Positions 28,741 to 35,943 of a stretch of 64,000 nt of DNA are shown in pieces. The notes beneath the pieces are model-generated. The model did not search any database. It worked only from the letters and a program-made list of their open reading frames with translations, and was not told the origin of the DNA. Position 1 is the stretch's first letter; the number at the start of each line of letters is the position of its first letter. Both the position numbers and the translations under genes were made by a program. Source of the DNA: Prochlorococcus sp. AG-347-I04 (GTDB taxonomy: Bacteria; Cyanobacteriota; Cyanobacteriia; PCC-6307; Cyanobiaceae); NCBI GenBank assembly GCA_003281625.1, contig QCBL01000004.1, forward strand, positions 25,470 to 89,469, read 5' to 3'.

Positions 28741-29958
28741 TTAAAACAAAAACTGGTGAATAGGTAAGACTCTCTCCAAAATAATTCCAAAAGGAGAGAG
28801 AAAAGAAAATATTATGATGGGATTCACGTTTATTCTTTTAAAATCACTACTTCTTTGATTTGAAAGACGAATCAAAAATAAAATACTTAATATACAACTT
28901 AAACATGTAAATCTTATATATTCCGTAACCAGAGGGAAAGCTAAAAGAGGAGCTAAAAGAGATAAATAAATAATGATTTCAGAAAAAAAATCTACTTTTA
29001 ATTTTAAATAGTTTTTAATAATAAAAAGTAAGCCACAAAGATAAGAAAAGGGTATTAGAAAAAGATGAATTTTTGGAAAAAATTCTAACTTTAAACCGTT
29101 AAGGTGATCTAAAACATATTCTGTCTTATTGGGGAAAATTTCATAAAAACCGCTCCAGTATGGGTGATTAGATTCATACGCTAAGGGAATCTTAGACTTA
29201 GCTATTTCTTCATAGGCAATTTTGCCAATATTTTCTGATCCAAATATATGAGTAGATAGATAAACAGTCAAAGGTAAAATTATTAAGAATAAAAAATGCC
29301 TTTTAAAAATTAATGAACCGAATAGGCTTGTAATTTTCAGACTTTTATCTAAAAGAATTTGAACGAGTAGAAAGGGTAGGAAAAAGATATACAAATCATG
29401 AACTAAAACTCCAGTTGCTGATATAAATGAGATTATGAAAATGTTCCTTATAAACAAACTACTTATTATGAGTAAGAAAATGCAAACAATATCACTGGAG
29501 CCGGTCGCATAAGAAATGTGAAAAAAGAATGAAGGGGAAAAGTAAATCAAACAAAGTTGTCCAAAATTAAATCTATCCAGACGATTAAAAATATATCTCG
29601 ACAAAATCAGATAAATTAAAGTAAGTAAAAAAAAGTGAATGAAAATTGAATTTATATATTCGTTATTAAATAATTGGTTTAACTTTGTTATGTTAAGAAA
29701 AGTTCCCCATAACGATCTTCTTGCATATCCAATTTCCTGATAACCAATATAGTTATGCCAAATTCTACCCATTGATTTCAACCCGATAGGTACAAAAATC
29801 CATCTGTTCAAGATAACTATCGAATATAAATAAGAAATTGAAGTTATAAAAAATAATATCCCAGAATTCAATTCTTTAAACAAGAAAAACTTATTAAATT
29901 TTTCAAAAAGGCTCAACTTCATTGAAGAAATATATTTGTGAATTAAATAATTCAACAA
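28741..29958 (-). CDS. Multi-pass membrane protein, possible GtrC-like transferase
   Basis: A 405-aa protein with about ten hydrophobic segments. A short loop after the first helix, MGRIWHNYIGYQEIGYARRS, and a central loop of about 55 residues containing HPYWSGFYEIFPNKTEYV are the main polar regions. No catalytic motif is certain. The size, topology and position next to a GtrB-like gene suggest a GT-C or GtrC-type transferase that would use the lipid-linked sugar. It has no detectable similarity by eye to the other membrane protein at 21592 apart from architecture. Confidence 0.65.
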   Translation of the reverse strand: MLNYLIHKYISSMKLSLFEKFNKFFLFKELNSGILFFITSISYLYSIVILNRWIFVPIGLKSMGRIWHNYIGYQEIGYARRSLWGTFLNITKLNQLFNNEYINSIFIHFFLLTLIYLILSRYIFNRLDRFNFGQLCLIYFSPSFFFHISYATGSSDIVCIFLLIISSLFIRNIFIISFISATGVLVHDLYIFFLPFLLVQILLDKSLKITSLFGSLIFKRHFLFLIILPLTVYLSTHIFGSENIGKIAYEEIAKSKIPLAYESNHPYWSGFYEIFPNKTEYVLDHLNGLKLEFFPKIHLFLIPFSYLCGLLFIIKNYLKLKVDFFSEIIIYLSLLAPLLAFPLVTEYIRFTCLSCILSILFLIRLSNQRSSDFKRINVNPIIIFSFLSPFGIILERVLPIHQFLF

Positions 29959-30112
29959 TATATCATATTTAGTAATTTCGATTTAAATTAATGTCCTATT
30001 AAGTGAAGTTTATTAATTTCAAATAAATAATTTTGGAAAATTAAAATCAATTAACCAAATAAATAGATTTTTCATAGAATAAGATAAAAAAAAATGCCTT
30101 ATAATAAAGAAG

Positions 30113-31618
30113 ATGAAAAGTATTAATGAGTTGAAAAGTGAGATTTTAAGACTAACGGGAGAATACTCCAGATTAGTGCATTCAGAGAATAGACCAGGAT
30201 ATGATAAAAAAAGAAGAATGTGGAAGGAAAAAGAAACCATACCTTATGCTGCGCGAGTTTTTCAAGAAGAAGAGGTTCAAGTCGCGGTTTCCTCTATCTT
30301 AGATTTTTGGTTAACACTTGGGCCAGAGGGTAAAAAGATGGAAACAGAATTAGCGGCATTTCTCGGAGTTAAAAATAGTCTTCTAGTTAACTCAGGTTCT
30401 TCAGCAAATTTAATCGCAATATCTACACTAACATCACATAATATTGAAAAAGATAGAAGAATTCTCCACGGAGACGAAGTAATAACTGTTGCTGCCGGTT
30501 TTCCTACAACCGTTGCTCCAATAATACAAATAGGTGCAATTCCTGTTTTTATTGATGCAAATCCAAAAACTGGTAATGCATTTTGTGATCAACTTGAGGA
30601 AGCTTACTCAAAGGGTAAAACTAAAGCTGTCATGATGGCTCATGGGTTAGGAAATCCTTTTGACATAAAGCAAACATTACTCTTTTGCAAAAAATATAAT
30701 CTATGGCTAATCGAAGACAATTGTGATGCTCTGGGGAGTAGTTATTCAATGCCGAGAAAACTTGCAGAAAGTTTGGGAATTAATGAAAATAGTCCTGGAT
30801 TAGATGAAGGACCTGAAAGAATTGCTAGGTGGACAGGGACTTGGGGTGACATAAGTACGCAAAGTTTTTATCCACCACACCACATAACTATGGGGGAAGG
30901 TGGAGCTGTAAATATTATTAAGAATAAAAGATTAAAAGTTATTGCAGAAAGTTATAGGGATTGGGGTAGAGATTGTTGGTGTCCTGCAGGAGTAGATAAT
31001 TCTTGTAAAAAGAGATTTAACTGGAGTTTAGGTGAACTACCTCATGGTTACGACCATAAATACACTTATAGTCATCTTGGATTTAACTTGAAGCCATCAG
31101 ATCCTCAAGCAGCTATTGGGAGAGTTCAATTAAAAAGACTCCCTGAATTTATTCAAGCAAGAAAAAGAAATTGGGAGCTTCTTAGAATAGGACTTGATTC
31201 ACTCTCAGACATACTAGAGTTTTCCTTACCTACCCATTCTGAAAGCTGGGATTCAAAAAGTGGTTTCCGATGGGATAAATCTTCTTGTAGAAGTACATGT
31301 TCTTGGTTTGGGTTTAAAATCTTAGTTAAAGATAATGCACCTTTCTCCAGAACAGATTTAGCAAGAGAGCTAGATCGAAATAAGATAGGAAATAGAATGT
31401 TATTTGGCGGCAACTTAACAAGACAACCAGCTTTTGTAAATTTAATGAAAGATAATCCTCACGCAGTAAGAGTAGTAGGGTCCTTATCAGGCTCAGATAC
31501 AATAATGAATAAAGTTTTATTTATTGGAACTTATCCAGGCCTAAATGAAGATATGATAAAGTCTGAAATTGAAATAATTAAAAATTTTGCTAATTTTTCT
31601 AAGTCAATAAAATCATAA
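30113..31618 (+). CDS. rfbH: CDP-4-keto-6-deoxyglucose 3-dehydrase (RfbH/E1)
   Basis: PMP-dependent aminotransferase-fold dehydrase of 501 aa. In place of the usual PLP lysine there is His (SFYPPHHITMGEGGAVN), diagnostic of E1/RfbH. The iron-sulfur ligands C-x-C-x7-C appear as CWCPAGVDNSC, with the first Cys in EDNCDALGS. Between that Cys and CWC there are 83 residues, more than the 57 I recall for classical E1, owing to an inserted stretch after NCDALGSS. Removes the C3 hydroxyl of CDP-4-keto-6-deoxyglucose. It would supply the RfbJ/S- and RfbE-like enzymes encoded at 25751-27651. Confidence 0.94.
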   Translation: MKSINELKSEILRLTGEYSRLVHSENRPGYDKKRRMWKEKETIPYAARVFQEEEVQVAVSSILDFWLTLGPEGKKMETELAAFLGVKNSLLVNSGSSANLIAISTLTSHNIEKDRRILHGDEVITVAAGFPTTVAPIIQIGAIPVFIDANPKTGNAFCDQLEEAYSKGKTKAVMMAHGLGNPFDIKQTLLFCKKYNLWLIEDNCDALGSSYSMPRKLAESLGINENSPGLDEGPERIARWTGTWGDISTQSFYPPHHITMGEGGAVNIIKNKRLKVIAESYRDWGRDCWCPAGVDNSCKKRFNWSLGELPHGYDHKYTYSHLGFNLKPSDPQAAIGRVQLKRLPEFIQARKRNWELLRIGLDSLSDILEFSLPTHSESWDSKSGFRWDKSSCRSTCSWFGFKILVKDNAPFSRTDLARELDRNKIGNRMLFGGNLTRQPAFVNLMKDNPHAVRVVGSLSGSDTIMNKVLFIGTYPGLNEDMIKSEIEIIKNFANFSKSIKS

Positions 31619-31758
31619 CTTTAAAAAAGTTAAATTTATAATCGATCATTCAACTCACAATTTAATTTAATAATTTTAGTTGTCGATTAACTTAAATGAA
31701 ACATAATATTTAAGTCTTTAAAACATATAGGAAAATCGATAAAAATAAAGAGATTGAA

Positions 31759-31850
31759 TAAAAAAGACCCCTATAAAGAGGTCTTTCATGGAATTACCAA
31801 ATGTAGTGTTTCCTTGTTTCCACTCTTTTGGTAAACCACTCCTTCACACA
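31759..31850 (-). ncRNA. Probable Yfr2-family (Cyano-1 type) small RNA
   Basis: On the minus strand an 8-bp outer stem (complementary arms at 31827-31834 and 31794-31801) encloses a 4-bp inner stem (31821-31824 with 31805-31808) whose 12-base loop reads GAAACAAGGAAA. The doubled GGAAAC-type loop is, as I recall, the hallmark of the Yfr2-Yfr5 RNAs of Prochlorococcus. A strong terminator follows: AAAGACC pairs with GGTCTTT (31763-31769 with 31780-31786), then a T-run. A -10-like TAGATT lies at 31856-31861, giving an RNA of about 90 nt. There is no coding potential inside. The exact 5' end is inferred. Confidence 0.65.
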
Positions 31851-32051
31851 GACTAAATCTATTTCATATTTTTCTTTTCCGTGGAAGTGGAAAATGGAAT
31901 ATTACTAAACTGTCACATGTGTCAGTTACCTCTTCCATGAAATTTTTCATCTAAGTTATCTCATTTAGAGAAGAGGGAGTTTACTTATCAGAATGAGTTC
32001 CCTGTAAAAATTTTTAAGGGAAATGCACAAATATGTAAAGTATCAATTATT

Positions 32052-32245
32052 TTATCTTTTCCCAAAATAGATACAGTTTTGAAAATAGGTTTCTAGTATC
32101 TCTACCATCGCCGTACTTGTTGAGATCAACCTCCATCCCGCAGAATTACGATTTTTCATAATTGCAGCAATTTCATTTTCTTGTTTTTGAGTATTTGTAT
32201 TCCCACTTCGTAATAAATATCAAGATCATTTTCTACTCTTGCCAT
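32052..32245 (-). pseudogene. DUF4177-like small protein, frameshifted
   Basis: From the ATG at 32245 (minus strand) the product begins MARVENDLDIYYEVG; a change of frame at GGG then gives NTNTQKQENEIAAIMKNRN, SAGWRLISTSTAMVE and an end in IYFGKR at 32052. Without the shift translation stops after 29 codons. The GWRL-I-S block and C-terminal FGKR resemble the DUF4177 family (small GWELV-type proteins). One missing base would explain the break. It could be a decayed gene or a sequence error. Confidence 0.5.
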
Positions 32246-32504
32246 TTTTAATATCCTTCTTTATTAAATTTAATATTACTTAATCTTATATCGATACTAA
32301 GATACCTTCGATAAGGTAATTGGAAATAAATTTTATATGGTGTAACTTCACCATCATTGCGATTGGATTATTGCTAATGAGAATTGGAATAGTAGTTACT
32401 TTCGATATCAAAATTAATTTAATTAAAAATAAAAAATGAAAGAAAAAATTTGGCAAAAACCAACTAAAGATATTTTTTTGAAAAAAAATAATAATTATTC
32501 TTAT

Positions 32505-33110
32505 TTAGATTAAAAATAAAAAACATCCAGTAACAAATCCGCTTATGTGACCCAATAAGCTTATTCCTGGGAAGAAAGAGAAAATTAATCCTAAAAAGCA
32601 TATTGTCCTTGACATTTTTTGAACTTCAAAATTAGACTTTAAACCAATTTTTTTACCTAAAAAAAAACTCTTTCCGTAAAAAGAAGTTAATAGTATGAAT
32701 CCAAATAAAGCATAAATTATTCCACTAAATCCTAAAGCAGCATAATTAGGATAGAAATCAAAAAAATACGATAGCATCTTTTCGTAAACCCAGATAATAA
32801 AAAAATTTAAAAAAGAACAAATTAAAATAAATCTCAGATAAAAAAACTTGCTTTCAATTCCAAGTCTCATCAAAAAATATCTAGTGATGATTATTCCGCC
32901 AAGATTACTTAATAAATGATTTAAATCTGCATGGATTAAAACTGATGTGATAATCCTATAGGGTTGATCACTAATTAATCTTGGTACAAAGTAAAAATAT
33001 TCTTTATCAATAACTCCAACTAAATCACTAAGAATATAAACTGAAATTAAAAGAGATGCGCTTAGGATATATTGCCAATCATATTTAGATATCGAATTAT
33101 TATTAGCCAT
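32505..33110 (-). CDS. Rhomboid-family intramembrane serine protease
   Basis: A 201-aa membrane protein with about six hydrophobic segments. The rhomboid catalytic Ser is in GFSG (Ser129) and the catalytic His in LLGHISG (His188); the upstream HADLNHLLSN (residues 60-69) is the conserved oxyanion-stabilising motif. It therefore looks active. Substrates are unknown; it would cleave transmembrane segments of cell-envelope proteins. It sits at the edge of the surface-sugar island, next to gene-poor DNA. Confidence 0.88.
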   Translation of the reverse strand: MANNNSISKYDWQYILSASLLISVYILSDLVGVIDKEYFYFVPRLISDQPYRIITSVLIHADLNHLLSNLGGIIITRYFLMRLGIESKFFYLRFILICSFLNFFIIWVYEKMLSYFFDFYPNYAALGFSGIIYALFGFILLTSFYGKSFFLGKKIGLKSNFEVQKMSRTICFLGLIFSFFPGISLLGHISGFVTGCFLFLI

Positions 33111-33200
33111 GTTTATTTGATAATTATACTAAATGAATATCTCCTTACATAGAACGAAAGAACCTAGAAGAGTCTTTTAAATATTAAATTTATATTCCCT

Positions 33201-33365
33201 TTAGTAAAATTTGCAATGAGAACTTGTTGGATGGTCTTTACATTCTTTTTCCCAATAGTCGTGTCTTGGATCTATTGGTAATTGATAATTAAAATCATGC
33301 ATTCTCCAGATATCTGAAGTTGCATTTCTTAGGGCAGTAAATGGAGTGGTGAGTCTAATAAACAT
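33201..33365 (-). CDS. Small protein (54 aa) with CP12-like C-terminal cysteine motif
   Basis: The frame runs from an ATG whose complement is at 33363-33365, preceded by a good ribosome site (AGGAG five bases away), to TAA at 33201. The product begins MFIRLTTPFTALRNATSDIW and ends ECKDHPTSSHCKFY. The end matches C-x3-P-x4-C-x2-Y, the pattern of the C-terminal, GAPDH-binding part of CP12. It lacks the rest of CP12. Function is not known; a redox-switchable cysteine pair is plausible. Two overlapping palindromes lie upstream at 33421-33441. Confidence 0.7.
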   Translation of the reverse strand: MFIRLTTPFTALRNATSDIWRMHDFNYQLPIDPRHDYWEKECKDHPTSSHCKFY

Positions 33366-33420
33366 AAAAACTCCTATATCTATATTCCTTAATTATCCTC
33401 CTATTCAATTGAAATTAATA

Positions 33421-33441
33421 GAGTATTAATACTCGAGTATT
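33421..33441. promoter_or_regulatory. Two overlapping 14-bp palindromes
   Basis: GAGTATTAATACTC (33421-33434) and AATACTCGAGTATT (33428-33441) are both perfect palindromes and share seven bases, so the heptamer GAGTATT occurs forward, reversed and forward in 21 bases. They lie 56 bases upstream of the CP12-like gene on the minus strand. This resembles a binding array for a dimeric regulator. Confidence 0.45.
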
Positions 33442-33610
33442 AGTGCCTTGTGGTTGCCACGAATATCTATTCCTATTCAAAAAGAGTATAAATAATTCAG
33501 TATTCAAAAGCACTTCATCGACTATATGGACAGCGAGGTATATAAGACTCAAAGAGAGCAAATAAATACCCTCTTATTTATTTTTAGGACTTCCAGAAAC
33601 TATAAATTAA

Positions 33611-33696
33611 CGGAGAGGGTGGGATTCGAACCCACGAATAGTTTCCTATTAAACGATTTCGAGTCGTTCGCTTTCGACCACTCAGCCACCTCTCCG
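33611..33696 (-). tRNA. trnS: tRNA-Ser (CGA)
   Basis: The minus strand folds as a class II tRNA: acceptor CGGAGAG pairs with CTCTCCG, the T arm contains GGTTCGAATCC, and a long variable arm lies between anticodon and T arms. The anticodon stem AACGA/TCGTT encloses the loop CTCGAAA, giving anticodon CGA. The length is 86 nt without CCA. It lies at the boundary between the gene-poor island edge and the iron-binding protein gene. Confidence 0.95.
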
Positions 33697-33757
33697 TCTG
33701 TTTATTAGTATGCACACAATAAAGAAAAAAATTATGAACTATATAATTATCTTAATT

Positions 33758-34780
33758 TTAATTCCAACCTGCCTCTTTCATCAATTTAATAGCTAAAGAA
33801 TTTTTTTCTCCAAGCTCCTCTACAGTTACTCTATCAGGCGTAAACTCTCCAAAGTTCTTTACTATTTCATTCTGATTAACTTCCTTCAAAGGATGTTCAA
33901 AAGTAGGAGCAGCTAAACCTTTACTTCCTGCGGGAGATGCTAAGAATTCAAGCAACTGAATAGCTTCATTTTTATTTGTTGCATATTTTGCAACACCACC
34001 AGCACTAATATTTACGTGTGCAGGATTAGGAGTAAGGACCTTTGTTTTTTTTGCGTACAAAGCATCTCTCCTTCCATTAACACCTGCTAACATTCTTGCG
34101 ACGTAATAATGATTAACAATTCCTACTCCACATTTTTTCTTAGAAACTGCTCTAATTATTGCAATATCACCTGGGAAAAATGGTTGGGAAACGTTTGAAA
34201 TCATTCCTGATAACCAAGCTTTAGTTTCTGATTGACCTTTGTTAATTATTTGATTGGCAACTAAAGATTGATTATATGGACTTTTTCTATTTCTTAAACA
34301 TACTTTCCCTTTTAGAGAAGGATCAGCTAAATCAGTGTAATCATTAATCTTGCTAACATCTATCACTTTTGGATTCGCTATCATAACCCTTACTCTTCTG
34401 GTTAAGGCGTACCATTCCTTATTTGGATCTTTCAATCCAATTGGAACATCATTTTCTAAATTAGAAGATTCTATTGATTGAAGTAATCCAGCTTTGGCTG
34501 CATTAGTAATTCTTGCAGCATCAACTAATAAAATTAAATCTGCCTGAGAATTCCTACCCTCTCTCTTCAATCTCTCAATTAAAGATATACCTGCAGCTTC
34601 AATAAGCCTTACTTTAATCCCTGTTTCTTCTGCAAATTTTTTATAAACGCTCCTATCAGTGTTGTAATGTCTCCCTGAATAAACTTTGACTTCTTTTTCT
34701 GTGGAATTAGAGGGTAAATTAAAATTAAGTAAAAATGTGCATGTTAGTGCTGTATAAAGTAGTTTTTTAAAATTTTGCAC
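33758..34780 (-). CDS. futA: Ferric iron ABC transporter substrate-binding protein (FutA/IdiA type)
   Basis: Periplasmic Fe(III)-binding protein of 340 aa. It starts at GTG 34780 with a signal peptide (KKLLYTALTCTFLLNFNLP). The mature N terminus VKVYSGRHYNTDRSVYKKF is the FutA/IdiA hallmark with iron-binding Tyr. Further Tyr ligands lie in NHYYVARML. It binds ferric iron for an ABC permease not encoded here, or protects photosystem II under iron shortage as proposed for IdiA. It is divergent from a PiuC-like gene; the 102-bp gap contains palindromes suitable for an iron regulator. Confidence 0.93.
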   Translation of the reverse strand: MQNFKKLLYTALTCTFLLNFNLPSNSTEKEVKVYSGRHYNTDRSVYKKFAEETGIKVRLIEAAGISLIERLKREGRNSQADLILLVDAARITNAAKAGLLQSIESSNLENDVPIGLKDPNKEWYALTRRVRVMIANPKVIDVSKINDYTDLADPSLKGKVCLRNRKSPYNQSLVANQIINKGQSETKAWLSGMISNVSQPFFPGDIAIIRAVSKKKCGVGIVNHYYVARMLAGVNGRRDALYAKKTKVLTPNPAHVNISAGGVAKYATNKNEAIQLLEFLASPAGSKGLAAPTFEHPLKEVNQNEIVKNFGEFTPDRVTVEELGEKNSLAIKLMKEAGWN

Positions 34781-34848
34781 TTTTTCAAATTAGTATCTAT
34801 GGTTACTTTATACCCATCAAAAGAGTTCAAACTCTAAAAGCGATCTTA

Positions 34849-34866
34849 GATACATATAAATGTATC
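34849..34866. promoter_or_regulatory. Inverted repeat between futA and PiuC-like gene
   Basis: GATACAT and ATGTATC are exact complements separated by ATAA. The site lies 17 bases upstream of the PiuC-like start and 69 bases upstream of futA. A second smaller palindrome, GAGTTCAAACTC, is at 34823-34834. A Fur-type regulator acting on both genes is a reasonable guess, but the sequence is not a close match to the classic Fur box. Confidence 0.4.
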
Positions 34867-34882
34867 ATTTTTTATATGCCGT

Positions 34883-35548
34883 ATGAATTATTTAACTCAT
34901 CAGTTATTAAATGCTGAAGAAATAAATTTTATAGAAAAAGAATTAGAACAAGAAAATAAAGGTTGGGAAGATGGTAAAAATACTGCAGGTAGCCAAGCTT
35001 CCAAAGTTAAAAATAATTTACAACTAAAGAGAAATTCTGATACCTCGAAAAAATTATCATTGCTAGTTAAAAAAAAGATTTCAAACGATGATTTAATTAA
35101 AAGTTTTACTTTACCGAAACATCTTCATGGAATCATGTTCACTAAAGCTGCCAAAGGAATGAGCTATGGACGTCATATCGATAATGCATATATGTCAACT
35201 GGTAGAGCTGACTTATCATTTACAATTTTTATTACAGAAAAAAATAAATACGAAGGTGGTGAACTATTGATTGAGAATTTGACCTCAGAGAGTAAATTTA
35301 AACTAAATAGTGGAGAAATCATAATTTACCCAAGCACATATTTACACTCAGTTGAAGAAGTTCTAAATGGAGAAAGAATAGTATGCGTTGGATGGATAGA
35401 AAGTTACATAAAAAGTATAGAAGAGCGAGAATATCTATTTGATTTAGACGCAGGAGCAAAAAGTTTACTGGCCAAGCATGGCAGATCTGAAGAGCTTGAT
35501 CTTATTTTTAAATCCTACTCAAATCTCTTAAGAGTTATGGGAGATTAA
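34883..35548 (+). CDS. PiuC-like Fe(II)/2-oxoglutarate-dependent hydroxylase (PKHD type)
   Basis: A 221-aa dioxygenase of the PKHD/PiuC family. Iron ligands are visible as H98-x-D100 (YGRHIDNA) and H155 (YLHSVEEV); R165 in GERIVCVGW would bind 2-oxoglutarate. The block DLSFTIFI and GGELLIEN is typical. PiuC genes usually accompany iron uptake genes, and here it is divergent from futA. The natural substrate is not established. Confidence 0.9.
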   Translation: MNYLTHQLLNAEEINFIEKELEQENKGWEDGKNTAGSQASKVKNNLQLKRNSDTSKKLSLLVKKKISNDDLIKSFTLPKHLHGIMFTKAAKGMSYGRHIDNAYMSTGRADLSFTIFITEKNKYEGGELLIENLTSESKFKLNSGEIIIYPSTYLHSVEEVLNGERIVCVGWIESYIKSIEEREYLFDLDAGAKSLLAKHGRSEELDLIFKSYSNLLRVMGD

Positions 35549-35564
35549 ATAAGAAACATTTTAT

Positions 35565-35599
35565 ACATCAAAAATGATGTAATCCTGAAAATGATTACA
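35565..35599. promoter_or_regulatory. Two adjoining inverted repeats upstream of a small exported protein
   Basis: ACATCA-AAAA-TGATGT (35565-35580) overlaps the first arm of TGTAATC...GATTACA (35578-35584 and 35593-35599). Both lie within 60 bases before the ATG at 35623. Lack of a T-run argues against a terminator for the upstream gene. They may be operator sites or mutually exclusive leader hairpins. Confidence 0.35.
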
Positions 35600-35622
35600 A
35601 TATAACTAATAAATTTTTTCTA

Positions 35623-35862
35623 ATGCCAAAAAGAAGTTCCATTTCAATCTTTATCGCTGCAACAAGCGCACTTACTATTTCAGCAGCAAATACCAATTCA
35701 GTTAAATCAGGTGAAAATGACTTAGGCGGATTGAAAGAATGGAACACTGATATGGCTTTAGATGCTGATTTTAAACTCGATTCTCGAGCTCAAGAATTGG
35801 CTGATGAGGCAGCAAAATCAAGTGTTTGTGTACCCATCGGTGAAGGAGAAAATTGTTGGTGA
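35623..35862 (+). CDS. Small exported protein, 79 aa
   Basis: The N terminus PKRSSISIFIAATSALTISA reads as a signal peptide with cleavage near residue 22-26. The mature part is acidic (LKEWNTDMALDADFKLDSRA) and ends in VCVPIGEGENCW with two cysteines eight residues apart, which could form a disulfide. I do not recognise a family. It follows the PiuC-like gene by 74 bp and has a strong terminator 21 bp after its stop, so it is a well-defined transcription unit. Confidence 0.75.
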   Translation: MPKRSSISIFIAATSALTISAANTNSVKSGENDLGGLKEWNTDMALDADFKLDSRAQELADEAAKSSVCVPIGEGENCW

Positions 35863-35882
35863 ATAAATAATTCTAAAAGTCC

Positions 35883-35914
35883 AAAAAAAACACCTTAAAA
35901 GGTGTTTTTTTTTT
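35883..35914. terminator. Bidirectional rho-independent terminator
   Basis: An A-run, CACC, loop TTAAAA, GGTG and a run of ten T form a symmetric hairpin between two convergent genes: the 79-aa protein (plus) and the porin (minus). It can end transcription from both sides. Confidence 0.88.
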
Positions 35915-35943
35915 CGACTAAATTTAATGATTAAAACTTAAAT

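Larger units (their letters stand above)
31619..32504. other. Gene-poor region, 886 bp
   Basis: Between rfbH and the rhomboid gene. It holds a probable small RNA with terminator on the minus strand (31759-31850), a frameshifted DUF4177-like remnant on the minus strand (32052-32245), and two tiny plus-strand frames overlapping by ATGA (32320-32439 and 32436-32513) that I do not call genes. I see no intact gene above 60 aa and no integrase or transposase. It looks like an island edge where sequence has been gained and lost. Confidence 0.6.

Noticed and set aside
31876..31962. 28-codon minus-strand frame (MKNFMEEVTD...) upstream of the sRNA
   Set aside because: Very short and followed closely by the sRNA promoter region; no support beyond an open frame.
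33526..33708. 60-codon plus-strand frame ending in a stretch resembling ERVGFEPTNSF
   Set aside because: It is the antisense translation of tRNA-Ser(CGA), a well-known annotation artefact.
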